Source of the DNA: Acidimicrobiia bacterium | Lineage (GTDB): Bacteria; Actinomycetota; Acidimicrobiia; Acidimicrobiales; SZUA-35 | Direction of reading: 5' to 3' | Assembly (NCBI GenBank): GCA_029857855.1 | Contig: JAOUGG010000010.1 | Coordinates: forward strand, 1 to 14,443 | Length of the DNA stretch: 14,443 nt | In this document: positions 1 to 7,793 of the stretch, in pieces | Layout of the letters: each line of letters begins with the position of its first letter | Numbering within the stretch: the first letter of the stretch is position 1 | Translations under genes and position numbers: made by a program | The notes under the pieces: generated by a model | Told to the model about the DNA's origin: nothing | Seen by the model: only the letters and a program-made list of their open reading frames with translations | The model's database searches: none

Positions 1-1
1 G

Positions 2-1600
2 AACACGGTCACTGCGGCGTCGGTGTTCGGGTTGGGCACGGTCGCCAACGTTGTCGGCGGGCTCGTCAGCGCTTTCTACCTGGCTCCCTACGTGGGGATT
101 TCGCTCAGTCTCGGCGGGTTCGGCCTGCTGCTGGCCACCGCCGCCGTCGTGGCCCGCTCGGTCGGCGCAGGTGCACCGACGGCCGACCGGGAGCCGGTGC
201 CGACCTCGTCGACCGCCGGAAGCGGCCGGAACACGATCACCGTCTACGGCTACCTGGTCCTCGCCTTCTACAGCGGTGTCGCCTCGGTTGCGCTCGAGGT
301 CAACGCCTCCCGCATGCTTGCCTCCTACTTTGGGCCGACCACGGGGCTTTGGGCCGCCATCCTGTCGGTCAGCCTCGGTGGACTGGCCCTGGGCTACAGC
401 TTCGGCGGCGTCATCGCCCTTCCCGCGCTCGGACGGGTTCTTCCCTTCGTGGTCGGCGCCAACGCCCTGTGGCTCGTCGGGGCGACATGGGTCATCTCGC
501 TGCTCGAACCGTCGTCGGGTCTCAGCTTCGGTGCTGTCGGGATCATCGCCCTGTTCGCGTTCGGGCCGCCGTTCGTGCTGTTCGGTATGGAATCCCAGAT
601 CCTCGTCGGTGCCGTCTGGCAGGAACGGGGCAGCGGTTCGATGTCGGCCGCCGCGGCCTCGGTGTTCGCCATCAGCAGCATCGGCGGGATCATCGGCGCG
701 CTGCTCGGCCTCGCCTACCTGATCCCGCTGCTCGGGATGTCGGGGCTGATCCGGCTGTTCGTCGCCGGCTACCTGGCCGTGCTGGCCGTGACCTGGCGGA
801 GCCTGCGGCCTGTGAGCCTCGCTTTGGCGGTGTTCGTGGCCATCGTGCCGCTCCCCGACTGGCGGTGGCGGGGCCAGACCGGCCGTCTGGTCGCCCAGGA
901 GGAGGGCCGGTTCCAGACGATCCGGGTCTACACCGACGATACCTCCTACCTCCGTTTCCACCTCGGCCCCACTTACGAGTCCGAGGTGACGCTGGCCACC
1001 GGTGAGCCGCGCTTCGGCTACGCGACCACCATTCTCGGCCTGGCCGGCGACGTGACCGGCAAACGGGCCCTGGTGATCGGCGGCGCCGGCCACGCGCTGG
1101 CTCACGCCATGGAGAACCGCGGAGCGACGGTCACCGAGGTCGAACTCGACCCGATCGTCCGTGACGTTTCGGATGAGTACTTCCGGCCCCTCGACGGGGA
1201 GACGGTTGTCGAGGACGGGCGGCGCTTCGTCACCGCCGCGCCCTCCGACACCTACGACGTCATCGTCATCGACGCCTTCGCCGGTCCACGCTACGTGCCG
1301 CCCCATCTCACCACCGTCGAGTTTTTCGAACAGGTCAACCGGATCCTCACCCCCGGTGGCACCATGTATCTCAACATGATCAGTGCGATCGAAGGGCCGG
1401 GTAGCGGCCCGTTCAAGGCACTGTCTTCGGCCACCGCCACCTCGTTCCCCGCCAGCGGCTACGTACGCTCCGGTGGCAACATCGTGGTGGTCGGGGGCCG
1501 AGCCGACCTGGCCGAAGGGGTGACGCCGGTCGGTGTCTCCCGTACACCGAACACCGACGACCGGAATCCGATGGACGTGCTGCTGGAGTTCGCCCGATGA
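2..1600 (+). CDS. Membrane-bound spermidine-synthase-like protein, 5' part missing (window edge)
   Basis: The frame is open to the left edge, so the start lies outside the window; the GTG at 23 falls inside a membrane segment and is not the true start. The fragment begins with the end of one membrane bundle. A second bundle of about six hydrophobic segments follows (about residues 75-275, counting from the codon at 23), then a soluble Rossmann methyltransferase-like domain (about 295-525). That domain shows the glycine-rich loop GGAGHAL (353-359), the acidic EVELDP strand (372-377), EDG (397-399) and IDAFAGP (416-422). This is the fused membrane/spermidine synthase family, which would transfer aminopropyl groups at the inner membrane face. 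Classical spermidine synthases have two Asp in the DSSDP-type active-site loop. Here the loop has only one (Asp417), so polyamine synthesis is not assured. Family assignment is strong; the substrate is unknown. Confidence 0.85.
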   Translation, partial: NTVTAASVFGLGTVANVVGGLVSAFYLAPYVGISLSLGGFGLLLATAAVVARSVGAGAPTADREPVPTSSTAGSGRNTITVYGYLVLAFYSGVASVALEVNASRMLASYFGPTTGLWAAILSVSLGGLALGYSFGGVIALPALGRVLPFVVGANALWLVGATWVISLLEPSSGLSFGAVGIIALFAFGPPFVLFGMESQILVGAVWQERGSGSMSAAAASVFAISSIGGIIGALLGLAYLIPLLGMSGLIRLFVAGYLAVLAVTWRSLRPVSLALAVFVAIVPLPDWRWRGQTGRLVAQEEGRFQTIRVYTDDTSYLRFHLGPTYESEVTLATGEPRFGYATTILGLAGDVTGKRALVIGGAGHALAHAMENRGATVTEVELDPIVRDVSDEYFRPLDGETVVEDGRRFVTAAPSDTYDVIVIDAFAGPRYVPPHLTTVEFFEQVNRILTPGGTMYLNMISAIEGPGSGPFKALSSATATSFPASGYVRSGGNIVVVGGRADLAEGVTPVGVSRTPNTDDRNPMDVLLEFAR

Positions 1601-1634
1601 CCGTCCTCCCGCCACCGGTCAGCGATCGTGGCTC

Positions 1635-2330
1635 ATGTCAGCGTTGCTGGCGCTGGCCGCGGTCGTGCCCGTCAGCTGCGTCCCGGGTTCTGACGACGAC
1701 GTGACAGAATCGGCCGGCGAGGTGTCATCGGAGCCGGCCGACACCGACGAGACCACGTCCACCACATCGAACGCCGAGTCGTGGGAGACGACCGAGTCGT
1801 CGACCACGACGACCGAAGCCGCCGCCGACCCCGAACCGGTGCGGATCGATACCGCCACGGGCGACGTCGAGGTCATGGCGAGCTTCAGCCAGGGCCCGGT
1901 CAACGCGCTGACGTTCCTCCCCGACGGTCGCCTCCTCGCTGCCGACCTGGAAGGCCGCGTTTCGATCGTCGACATCGAAACCGGTCGGGCGGAGACCGTG
2001 ACCAGCGACCCTGCCGGCCTGGTCTCGAGCGGCGATCTTGCCGTCGCCGCCGACGGTACGGCGCTGGCCTCCGCCACCGATGATGTCAGCGAATACCTCG
2101 TCACCGTCGACGTTGACACCGGCGAGATCGAGATCCTCACGGCGCAGCTGTCGCCGGCGGTATATGGACTGGTTGTCACGCCCGACGGTGATCTACTCGG
2201 GATGACGTACGCCTCCGTTAACTGCGAGGCGGGTGAAGTGATCGTCATCTCGACCGTCGACATCGATGACGTGGGCTACGGATCGCTCGGGTGGCTCGAC
2301 TTCGCCCCGGGCGGTGCCGCCGGGCGCTGA
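1635..2330 (+). CDS. Putative lipoprotein with beta-propeller-like repeats, possibly truncated
   Basis: From ATG 1635 the product has 231 residues. It opens with a short hydrophobic stretch ending VPVSC, which resembles a lipobox with Cys15 as the lipidated residue, although Pro at -3 is atypical. An acidic Ser/Thr/Glu-rich linker follows (about 18-70). Three WD40/NHL-like blades then contain repeated 'LTFLPDGRLLAAD', 'LAVAADGTALASA' and 'LVVTPDGDLLGM' strands, each followed by a 'VDI/VDVDTG' turn. A closed propeller needs more blades than this, so the gene may be cut short. The start is uncertain. ATG 1635 gives a signal with no positive charge. A GTG at 1533 in the same frame would supply Arg residues but overlaps the upstream gene by 68 bases. 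The ATGA at 1597, overlapping the upstream stop, is in another frame. It probably lies in one unit with the gene before it. No specific function is recognised. Confidence 0.6.
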   Translation: MSALLALAAVVPVSCVPGSDDDVTESAGEVSSEPADTDETTSTTSNAESWETTESSTTTTEAAADPEPVRIDTATGDVEVMASFSQGPVNALTFLPDGRLLAADLEGRVSIVDIETGRAETVTSDPAGLVSSGDLAVAADGTALASATDDVSEYLVTVDVDTGEIEILTAQLSPAVYGLVVTPDGDLLGMTYASVNCEAGEVIVISTVDIDDVGYGSLGWLDFAPGGAAGR

Positions 2331-2337
2331 CGCCCGG
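2320..2337 (+). terminator. Hairpin over the lipoprotein stop codon
   Basis: CCGGGCG (2320-2326) pairs perfectly with CGCCCGG (2331-2337) around the four-base loop CTGA, which contains most of the stop codon. No T-run follows, so this would be a U-less or inefficient terminator. It separates the lipoprotein gene from the promoter of the next gene. Confidence 0.4.
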
Positions 2338-2364
2338 GATTCGATCCGGCGATCAAGGCTCCGT

Positions 2365-2370
2365 TAACGT
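2365..2370 (+). promoter_or_regulatory. Probable -10 box of a leaderless promoter
   Basis: TAACGT fits the actinobacterial TANNNT -10 pattern and ends six bases before the ATG at 2377. Transcription would therefore start at or next to the A of the start codon. No Shine-Dalgarno sequence is visible in the gap (TGCACC), which agrees with leaderless translation. No convincing -35 box was found. This is inference from motif and spacing. Confidence 0.5.
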
Positions 2371-2376
2371 TGCACC

Positions 2377-3582
2377 ATGACCGCACGTATTGCCCTCGAT
2401 TCGACCCGACTGCTGGCCGAGGCCCGGGAGCTGCTGTCCGACACGGTCCAGTTACGCCGGCGCATCCACGCCGAACCCGAGATCGGCCTTGACCTGCCGA
2501 AGACGCAGGCCAAGGTGCTCGACGCGCTGTCGGGTCTCGACCTGAAGGTCGAAACCGGGGAGCAGCTCTCGTCGGTTGTCGCCACGCTGTCCGGCGACGG
2601 CGACGGCCCGACGATCCTATTGCGGGGCGACATGGACGCGCTGCCGATGACCGAGGAGACCGGTGAGACGTTCGCCAGCACCACGCCCGGTGCGATGCAC
2701 GCCTGCGGCCACGACTCCCATGTGGCGATGCTGGTGGGAGCGGCCCGCCTCCTGCACGAGCACCGACCCGATCTGCGGGGCAACGTGAAGTTCATGTTCC
2801 AGCCGGGGGAGGAGGGACACCACGGGGCAAAGTACTGCATCGAGGAGGGGCTGCTCGAAAATCCCTCGGTCGACGCGGCGTTCGCTCTCCACATCAGCCC
2901 GAATCACAAGTCGGGAACGCTGGCCACCAAGCCCGGTCCCCTTCTGGCCTCGGCCGACGAACTCCACATCACGGTGAGCGGCCAGGGTGGGCACGCATCG
3001 GCGCCCCACAACGCAACCGACCCGATCCCCGTGGCCTGCGAGATCGTCACGGCCCTCCAGGCCCACATCACACGCACCGTCAACATCTTCGAGCCTGCGG
3101 TGCTGACCATCGCAAAGATCAGCGCCGGCACGACGAACAACGTCATCCCCGAGCGGGCCGAGCTGGTCGGAACCCTGCGGACAGTGTCGGACAAGACCCG
3201 CGAGCAGGTGCTGGCTTCGGTGCCCCGAGTGGTCGAGGGCATCGCCTCGGCCCATGGGTGTGTGGGCGAGTTCACGGTGGAGCGGGGCTACGGGCCGACC
3301 GTCAACGACGGCGACTTCGCCCGCTACACGCTCGATGTGCTCACGGATCTCGTCGGCGCGGAACGGACCGTCGAGATGAGCTACCCGGCCATGGCCGCCG
3401 AAGACTGGAGCTACGTGCTCAACCGGGTACCGGGCGCGATGGCCATGCTCGGTGTGTGCCCGCCCGATGTCGACCCGGCACACGCCCACGCCTGCCACTC
3501 GAACCACATGCGGATCGACGAGGAGGCCATGGTCACCGGCATTGCCGCCCATGCCGCGATGGCGCTGACCTATTTGGCCTGA
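2377..3582 (+). CDS. M20-family metal-dependent amidohydrolase (N-acyl amino acid / hippurate hydrolase type)
   Basis: The product has 401 residues, the normal length for cytosolic M20D amidohydrolases, which remove the acyl group from N-acyl amino acids or related amides with two bound metal ions. In order: LRGDMDALPM (82-91); HACGHDSH (108-115), giving ligands Cys110 and His112; FQPGEEG (141-147), with the Glu145/Glu146 catalytic and ligand pair; and His172 in LHISPN. The small lid/dimerisation domain (about 180-295) carries GQGGHASAPH (202-211). The catalytic domain then resumes with AAEDWSYVL (340-348) and CHSNHM (373-378), where His374 is the last ligand. All key residues are present, so the enzyme should be active. 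No signal peptide is seen. It appears to be transcribed alone from the leaderless promoter just upstream. The exact substrate cannot be read from the sequence. Confidence 0.93.
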   Translation: MTARIALDSTRLLAEARELLSDTVQLRRRIHAEPEIGLDLPKTQAKVLDALSGLDLKVETGEQLSSVVATLSGDGDGPTILLRGDMDALPMTEETGETFASTTPGAMHACGHDSHVAMLVGAARLLHEHRPDLRGNVKFMFQPGEEGHHGAKYCIEEGLLENPSVDAAFALHISPNHKSGTLATKPGPLLASADELHITVSGQGGHASAPHNATDPIPVACEIVTALQAHITRTVNIFEPAVLTIAKISAGTTNNVIPERAELVGTLRTVSDKTREQVLASVPRVVEGIASAHGCVGEFTVERGYGPTVNDGDFARYTLDVLTDLVGAERTVEMSYPAMAAEDWSYVLNRVPGAMAMLGVCPPDVDPAHAHACHSNHMRIDEEAMVTGIAAHAAMALTYLA

Positions 3583-3590
3583 TAACCCCT

Positions 3591-3629
3591 GCTCCCGGTT
3601 ACCGCTCCCGGTTGCTGCTACCGGTTGCC
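3591..3629. repeat. Three-copy 13-bp tandem repeat
   Basis: Three consecutive units are GCTCCCGGTTACC (3591-3603), GCTCCCGGTTGCT (3604-3616) and GCTACCGGTTGCC (3617-3629). They share the core GCTNCCGGTT. The third unit runs into the last codons and stop of the minus-strand cyclase gene. The array lies between two convergent genes, so it cannot be a promoter for either. Confidence 0.8.
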
Positions 3630-4478
3630 TCGACCGACTCCGCCACCATGGCAGGCCAGCGGATCGGTGGTGAAACCGGAACCGTCCGACAGGGCGATTG
3701 TGGGAGCGAGAATGATGTCGCCTCGGACGTTGACCGAGTCGAGGTTGGCGAGCGCAACCAGAGCAACGCCGTCGTTGGCCAGGGTGGTGAAGGTGGCGTC
3801 GAACAACTCATCGCCGAACGCATCCGGCCCGTAGGCGTCGGATCCGACCCCGTCGATCCCGCGCTCGTCGAAGAGCCATTGAACCGCCACGCCGGAGAAC
3901 CCGGGGTTTTCGAAGTCGAAGAAGTCGTCGACGTTTGCCGAATTGCCCTCCTCGTCGATCACCACCTCCTCGGCACCCCAGAACTCTTCGGCGCCGGTCT
4001 GCAGGACGACGAGCCCGCCGGCGGGAATCTTCCCGTGTTCCGCCTCGTAGGCCTTGATGTCGGCGATCTCGACGAAATTATCGGCAAACGTACGGCCCCT
4101 GACGTCGATCTTGTAGACCGGCCAGACGAACTCGGACGCCGCCAGCTCGTCGACCGTGCGCCCCTCTCCGATGAAGTGGGCCGGAACGTCGAGGTGGGTG
4201 CCGGCGTGTGATCCCGTGTCGATGTCCTCGACCAGGAAGAAGTCCTCGGCCACCGTGTACTCGTCGGAGATGCGAACGGCCGGGTCGAAGGCGAACAACG
4301 ACATCTGCTCGTTGAATTCGTGGCCGAGCCTGGACATCCCGCCCGGGCAGCGCAGCATCGCCGGGTTCGGTCCGGCCCCTCGGGTGAACACGCCGGTTCC
4401 CGCAGCCGCAGCCACGCCGAGCGAACCGACGATCACGAGCGCGGCGGCAAGGCCGGATGTGCGTTTGATGAACGTCAT
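3618..4478 (-). CDS. Exported cyclase-family (PF04199-type) metal-dependent hydrolase
   Basis: The product has 286 residues. Residues 1-27 form a signal peptide (basic MTFIKR, a hydrophobic core, then an Ala-rich end), so the enzyme should act outside the membrane. The signature HAGTHLDVPAH (91-101) is the HxGTHxDxPxH metal-binding motif shared by the cyclase and kynurenine formamidase families. Further family-like segments are GGLVVLQTGAEEFWG, FSGVAVQWLFDERGIDGVGSDAYG and a final region ending in LACHGGG. The ATG at 4478 overlaps the stop of the upstream channel gene as ATGA and is preceded by a strong GGGGGAG site, so the two genes are translationally coupled. It converges on the amidohydrolase gene. 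Many members hydrolyse amides such as formylkynurenine, but the signal peptide makes a tryptophan-breakdown role unlikely. The substrate is unknown. Confidence 0.87.
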   Translation of the reverse strand: MTFIKRTSGLAAALVIVGSLGVAAAAGTGVFTRGAGPNPAMLRCPGGMSRLGHEFNEQMSLFAFDPAVRISDEYTVAEDFFLVEDIDTGSHAGTHLDVPAHFIGEGRTVDELAASEFVWPVYKIDVRGRTFADNFVEIADIKAYEAEHGKIPAGGLVVLQTGAEEFWGAEEVVIDEEGNSANVDDFFDFENPGFSGVAVQWLFDERGIDGVGSDAYGPDAFGDELFDATFTTLANDGVALVALANLDSVNVRGDIILAPTIALSDGSGFTTDPLACHGGGVGRGNR

Positions 4479-5389
4479 GATGTTTCTCCCCCGGTGGTGG
4501 TGATGTTCGCCCCGGTCGCCAGACCGTCCTCGGAGGGGTTCGGCTCGTTCGCCACCCCGTTGTTCGACGAGGCTACTTGATCGACAGCCTTGGAGCCGGG
4601 CCCGAACACACCGTTGTGCACGACGAGTTGGGGGAACGGAATGGTGATGTTCTCGGCCGCCAGGGTCTCCCGGATCGTGATGGCGACTTCGCTGATGATC
4701 CAGCGGGCCGTCAGCTCCTCACTGGGATGCCAGAAGCGGGCTTCCATGTTGACTCCCGATTCACCGAACCCGGTGACGAGCACCTCGGCCGGTGGCGCCA
4801 GCTCCAGTGCGGGTAAGGTGCGCAGCACACCGATCAGCGCCTTCTGGGCCGACCGGAGGTCGGTGTCGTACGACACCTGGAAGCCGAGGTTGGTCCGGCG
4901 GTACTCGTCGCGGGTCTGGTTGACGAGCGGCTCGTCGAGCACCTTCAGATTCGGGAGGTAGACGACCTCCCCGTTGAAGGTCTTCACCACGACGGCACGA
5001 CCGTTGATGTCCATGACGGTGCCGGAATGACCGTTGGAATGGACCTGGTCACCCCGCCGGATGGGGCGACGGGCGTCGAGCACAACCGAGCCGACGAGAT
5101 TGCCGAGCACCGGTTGCAGTGCGATGGCGATGAGTACGGAGCCGATGCCGAGCGCGCCGACAAGTGGGCCGAGCTCCACATTGAGCTCGGCCAGGACCCC
5201 GATGAAGGTCATGACCAACACCAGGCTGACGGCGACCCGGGTGAGGACGCGGGCCACGTCCTCCTGTAGGCGAAGCGGACCGGAGGCGATCCTGATGCTC
5301 CGTTTGATCACACCGGCGATCGCCACGCCGATCACCAGTGTGAGGATGGCAGTGATCCAATCAGATGTGGGGATTTGAGACAGATCCAT
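4475..5389 (-). CDS. MscS-family small-conductance mechanosensitive ion channel
   Basis: From ATG 5389 the product has 304 residues; in-frame TTG (5398) and GTG (5395) lie just upstream and would add up to three residues. TM1 is about 10-28 and TM2 about 46-66. The pore-lining TM3 is about 73-104, with the Gly/Ala-rich pattern GALGIGSVLIAIALQ. The MscS beta domain follows with RRPIRRGD and VYLPN (144-148), then an alpha/beta C-terminal domain and a tail of about 45 residues rich in Asn, Gly, Ser and Thr that is probably disordered. The channel should open under membrane tension to release solutes during osmotic downshift. It is the first gene of a two-gene unit with the exported cyclase-family enzyme. 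No strong ribosome binding site precedes the start. MscS homologues are diverse, so a role other than osmotic release is possible. Confidence 0.88.
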   Translation of the reverse strand: MDLSQIPTSDWITAILTLVIGVAIAGVIKRSIRIASGPLRLQEDVARVLTRVAVSLVLVMTFIGVLAELNVELGPLVGALGIGSVLIAIALQPVLGNLVGSVVLDARRPIRRGDQVHSNGHSGTVMDINGRAVVVKTFNGEVVYLPNLKVLDEPLVNQTRDEYRRTNLGFQVSYDTDLRSAQKALIGVLRTLPALELAPPAEVLVTGFGESGVNMEARFWHPSEELTARWIISEVAITIRETLAAENITIPFPQLVVHNGVFGPGSKAVDQVASSNNGVANEPNPSEDGLATGANITTTGGETS

Positions 5390-5456
5390 GGTCACCAACG
5401 GCGGAAGCGTTTGGGAAAGGGTACCAGCGGCAGTTGCGATGCCGATCCCGGACGCG

Positions 5457-5490
5457 CCGGTGGGGCGCCACGATTGCGGCGCCCCACCGG
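5457..5490 (-). terminator. Strong hairpin after katG
   Basis: CCGGTGGGGCGCC (5457-5469) and GGCGCCCCACCGG (5478-5490) form a perfect 13-bp stem around an 8-base loop. It lies 22 bases past the katG stop in the direction of transcription. No T-tract follows on the minus strand, so it would act as a U-less terminator or as a block to 3' degradation. It also separates katG from the next minus-strand unit, starting with the channel gene. Confidence 0.75.
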
Positions 5491-5512
5491 GCAGGCTCTC
5501 GAATCGGAGCGA

Positions 5513-7717
5513 TCAGTCGAGATCGAACCGGTCGTTGTTCATGACCTTGACCCAGCCATTGACGAAGTGGTCGAGGAACAGCTTCTCGCCGCCGGCGGCC
5601 CTGTACTCCTCGGCCAGGGCCCGGAGCTGGCTGTTCGAGCCGAACACCAGGTCGACGCGGGTACCGGTCCACTTCAGCTCGCCGGTGGCCCGGTCGCGAC
5701 CCTCGAACACGTCCTCGGCCTCGCCGACGGCGCTCCACTTGGTGCCCATGTCGAGCAGGTTGGTGAAGAAGTCGTTGGTCAGCTGACCGCGACGGTCGGT
5801 GAACACGCCGTGGTCTGCGTTGCCGACGTTGGCGCCGAGCACCCGGAGGCCGCCGATGAGGGCGGTCATCTCCGGACCCGACAGGTTCAGCATGAACGCC
5901 TTGTCGACCATCATGTGCTCCGTTGGGACGGGGCCTTCCTTGGCCACGTAGTTGCGGAACGCGTCGGCTTTCGGCTCCAGCCAGGAGAACGACTCGACGT
6001 CGGTGCTCTCCTGGTCGGCGTCGGTCCGGCCCGGGCTGAACGGCACGCTGATGTCGTGGCCGGCAGCGGAGGCTGCGGCCTCGACGGCGGCGGTACCGCC
6101 CAGGACGATCAGGTCGGCCAGGGAGACCTGCGGGCCGCCCTTGGCGTTGAACTCGGCCTGGATCTCGGCCAGCTTGGCGATGACCGAGCTGACACCGGCC
6201 TGGATGTTGACGTCCCAGTCGGCCTGGGGCGACAGGCGGATACGGGCGCCGTTGGCGCCACCGCGGTAGTCGGTCTTGCGGTAGGTCGAGGCCGAGGCCC
6301 ACGCGGTCGAGACGAGCTGTTCGGTGGTCAGGCCGGAGTCGAGGATGGTCGACTTCAGGTCGGCGATCTCGGCGGCACCGATCATCGGACCTTCGTGGGT
6401 GGGAACGTTGTCCTGCCACACCAGCTCCTCACCCGGAACCTGCGGACCCACGTAACGGATGGCCGGACCCATGTCACGGTGGAGCAGCTTGAACCAGGCT
6501 CGGGCGAAGGCGTCGGCCAGTTGATCGGGATTCTCGTAGAACCGCTTCGAGATCTCGAGGTAGGCCGGATCGGTGATCATGGCCATGTCGGCGGTCGACA
6601 TGGTCGGCTTGGTCTCGGGCGCACCGGGCGCGACCGGCGGAACCATGAAGCCTTCCTTGACCTCGGTCGGCTGCCACTGCTGGGCACCGGCCGGCGAGTG
6701 CACCAGCTCCCACTCGTGGGAGAAGATCGTTTCGAGATACTTGTTGTCCCACTGGGTGGGGGTTGGGGTCCAGGCACCCTCGAGGCCGGAGGTCACGGCG
6801 AACTGGCCGAGCCCGGTCTCATGGGAGTTGGCCCAGCCGAAGTTCTGGTCCGCCATGCCGGCACCCTCGGGTTCGGCGCCGACGGCTTCGGCGGGACCGT
6901 TGCCGTGCATCTTTCCGAACGTGTGGCCACCGACGGTGAGGGCGACGGTCTCCTCGTCGTTCATGGCCATCCTGCTGAATGTTTCGCGGATGTCCATGGC
7001 CGACTTGAGGGCGTCGGGCACGCCGTTGGGGCCTTCGGGGTTGACGTAGATGAGGCCCATCTGCACGGCGGCGAGTGGCGAGTCGAGCGTGCGGTCTTTG
7101 GTTTCGAACGAGCCGGTGTAGCGTTCGTCCTTGTCGTCGAGCCAGACGTTTTCGGGCCCCCAGTAGACGTCGTCCTCGGGCGCCCAGATGTCGGCACGTC
7201 CGAAGGCGAAGCCGAAGGTCTTGAAGCCCATGGTCTCCAGCGCCCGGTTCCCGGCGAACACGAAAAGGTCGGCATCGGAGATGGCCCGGCCGTACTTCTG
7301 CTTGATTGGCTGAAGGAGCCGGCGGGCTTTGTCGAGGTTGCCGTTGTCGGGCCACGAGTTGAGCGGGGCGAAACGCTGGGCGCCGTTTCCGGCACCGCCA
7401 CGGCCGTCCTGGACCCGGTAGGTGCCGGCGGCATGCCAGCTCATGCGTATGAACAAGCCGCCGTAGTGACCCCAGTCGGCCGGCCACCAGTCTTTGGAGT
7501 CGGTCATGAGGGCGTCGACGTCACGGGTCAGCTCGTCGAAGTCGATGTCGGCCACCGTGGACCGGTAGTCGAAGTCGGCCCCGAACGGGTTGGAGCTCGG
7601 GTGATCCTGGTGGAGGATCCCCAGCTTCAGCTGGTTGGGCCACCATTTCTCATTGGACTGGGCCTCACCGGAGGTGAGTGCGCCCCATTCGGGTGTCTGG
7701 GTTGGACTGTCTGACAT
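5513..7717 (-). CDS. katG: Catalase-peroxidase KatG
   Basis: The product has 734 residues, the full length of bacterial bifunctional haem catalase-peroxidases, which destroy hydrogen peroxide. The N-terminal haem domain has the distal triad Arg91, Trp94 and His95 in [13 protein letters not shown], and the access-channel Asp124 in SWPDN. Tyr224 in [12 protein letters not shown] and Met250 in RMAMNDEET, with Trp94, would form the Met-Tyr-Trp adduct needed for catalase activity. The proximal His265 lies in VGGHTFGK, with proximal Trp316. Ser310 corresponds to Ser315 of the M. tuberculosis enzyme, and the mobile Arg is kept in LLHRDMGP. The haem-free C-terminal duplicate follows. All catalytic residues are intact. 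ATG 7717 is chosen over TTG 7720 because AGGAG (7723-7727) is five bases from the ATG. The gene lies directly after furA on the same strand and ends at a strong hairpin. Confidence 0.98.
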   Translation of the reverse strand: MSDSPTQTPEWGALTSGEAQSNEKWWPNQLKLGILHQDHPSSNPFGADFDYRSTVADIDFDELTRDVDALMTDSKDWWPADWGHYGGLFIRMSWHAAGTYRVQDGRGGAGNGAQRFAPLNSWPDNGNLDKARRLLQPIKQKYGRAISDADLFVFAGNRALETMGFKTFGFAFGRADIWAPEDDVYWGPENVWLDDKDERYTGSFETKDRTLDSPLAAVQMGLIYVNPEGPNGVPDALKSAMDIRETFSRMAMNDEETVALTVGGHTFGKMHGNGPAEAVGAEPEGAGMADQNFGWANSHETGLGQFAVTSGLEGAWTPTPTQWDNKYLETIFSHEWELVHSPAGAQQWQPTEVKEGFMVPPVAPGAPETKPTMSTADMAMITDPAYLEISKRFYENPDQLADAFARAWFKLLHRDMGPAIRYVGPQVPGEELVWQDNVPTHEGPMIGAAEIADLKSTILDSGLTTEQLVSTAWASASTYRKTDYRGGANGARIRLSPQADWDVNIQAGVSSVIAKLAEIQAEFNAKGGPQVSLADLIVLGGTAAVEAAASAAGHDISVPFSPGRTDADQESTDVESFSWLEPKADAFRNYVAKEGPVPTEHMMVDKAFMLNLSGPEMTALIGGLRVLGANVGNADHGVFTDRRGQLTNDFFTNLLDMGTKWSAVGEAEDVFEGRDRATGELKWTGTRVDLVFGSNSQLRALAEEYRAAGGEKLFLDHFVNGWVKVMNNDRFDLD

Positions 7718-7722
7718 CAATG

Positions 7723-7727
7723 CTCCT
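7723..7727 (-). promoter_or_regulatory. Ribosome binding site that decides the katG start
   Basis: AGGAG on the minus strand is five bases from ATG 7717 but only two from the in-frame TTG at 7720, which favours the ATG. It lies within the imperfect palindrome CCTGTATTCAGG (7725-7736, plus-strand reading). Confidence 0.7.
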
Positions 7728-7763
7728 GTATTCAGGTCGGGTTGACGGTCGGTGGATGGTTGG

Positions 7764-7793
7764 CGAGATCTCGGGAGGCGAGTTCTCAGAACT
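7764..7793. other. Two palindromes between furA and katG
   Basis: The 73-base gap between furA and katG holds CGAGATCTCG (7764-7773), a perfect 10-bp palindrome. It also holds AGTTCT-C-AGAACT (7781-7793), perfect around one central base and touching the furA stop codon. The hexamers AGTTCT/AGAACT resemble the outer hexamers AATTCT/AGAATT of the furA operator, but the spacing is far shorter. They could be protein-binding sites or RNA-processing sites, or chance. No clear separate katG promoter was seen. Confidence 0.35.

Noticed and set aside
6300..6370. A suspected loss of the mobile Arg in KatG near the ILDSGL segment.
   Set aside because: The Arg equivalent to M. tuberculosis Arg418 lies in the LLHRDMGP motif and is present; the ILDSGL position is variable in the family.
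5375..7714. A 779-codon open frame on the plus strand running almost the whole length of katG.
   Set aside because: It is antisense to a perfectly conserved katG. Its translation is rich in Gly, Val, Asp and His with no recognisable domain, as expected from the complement of a GC-biased gene.
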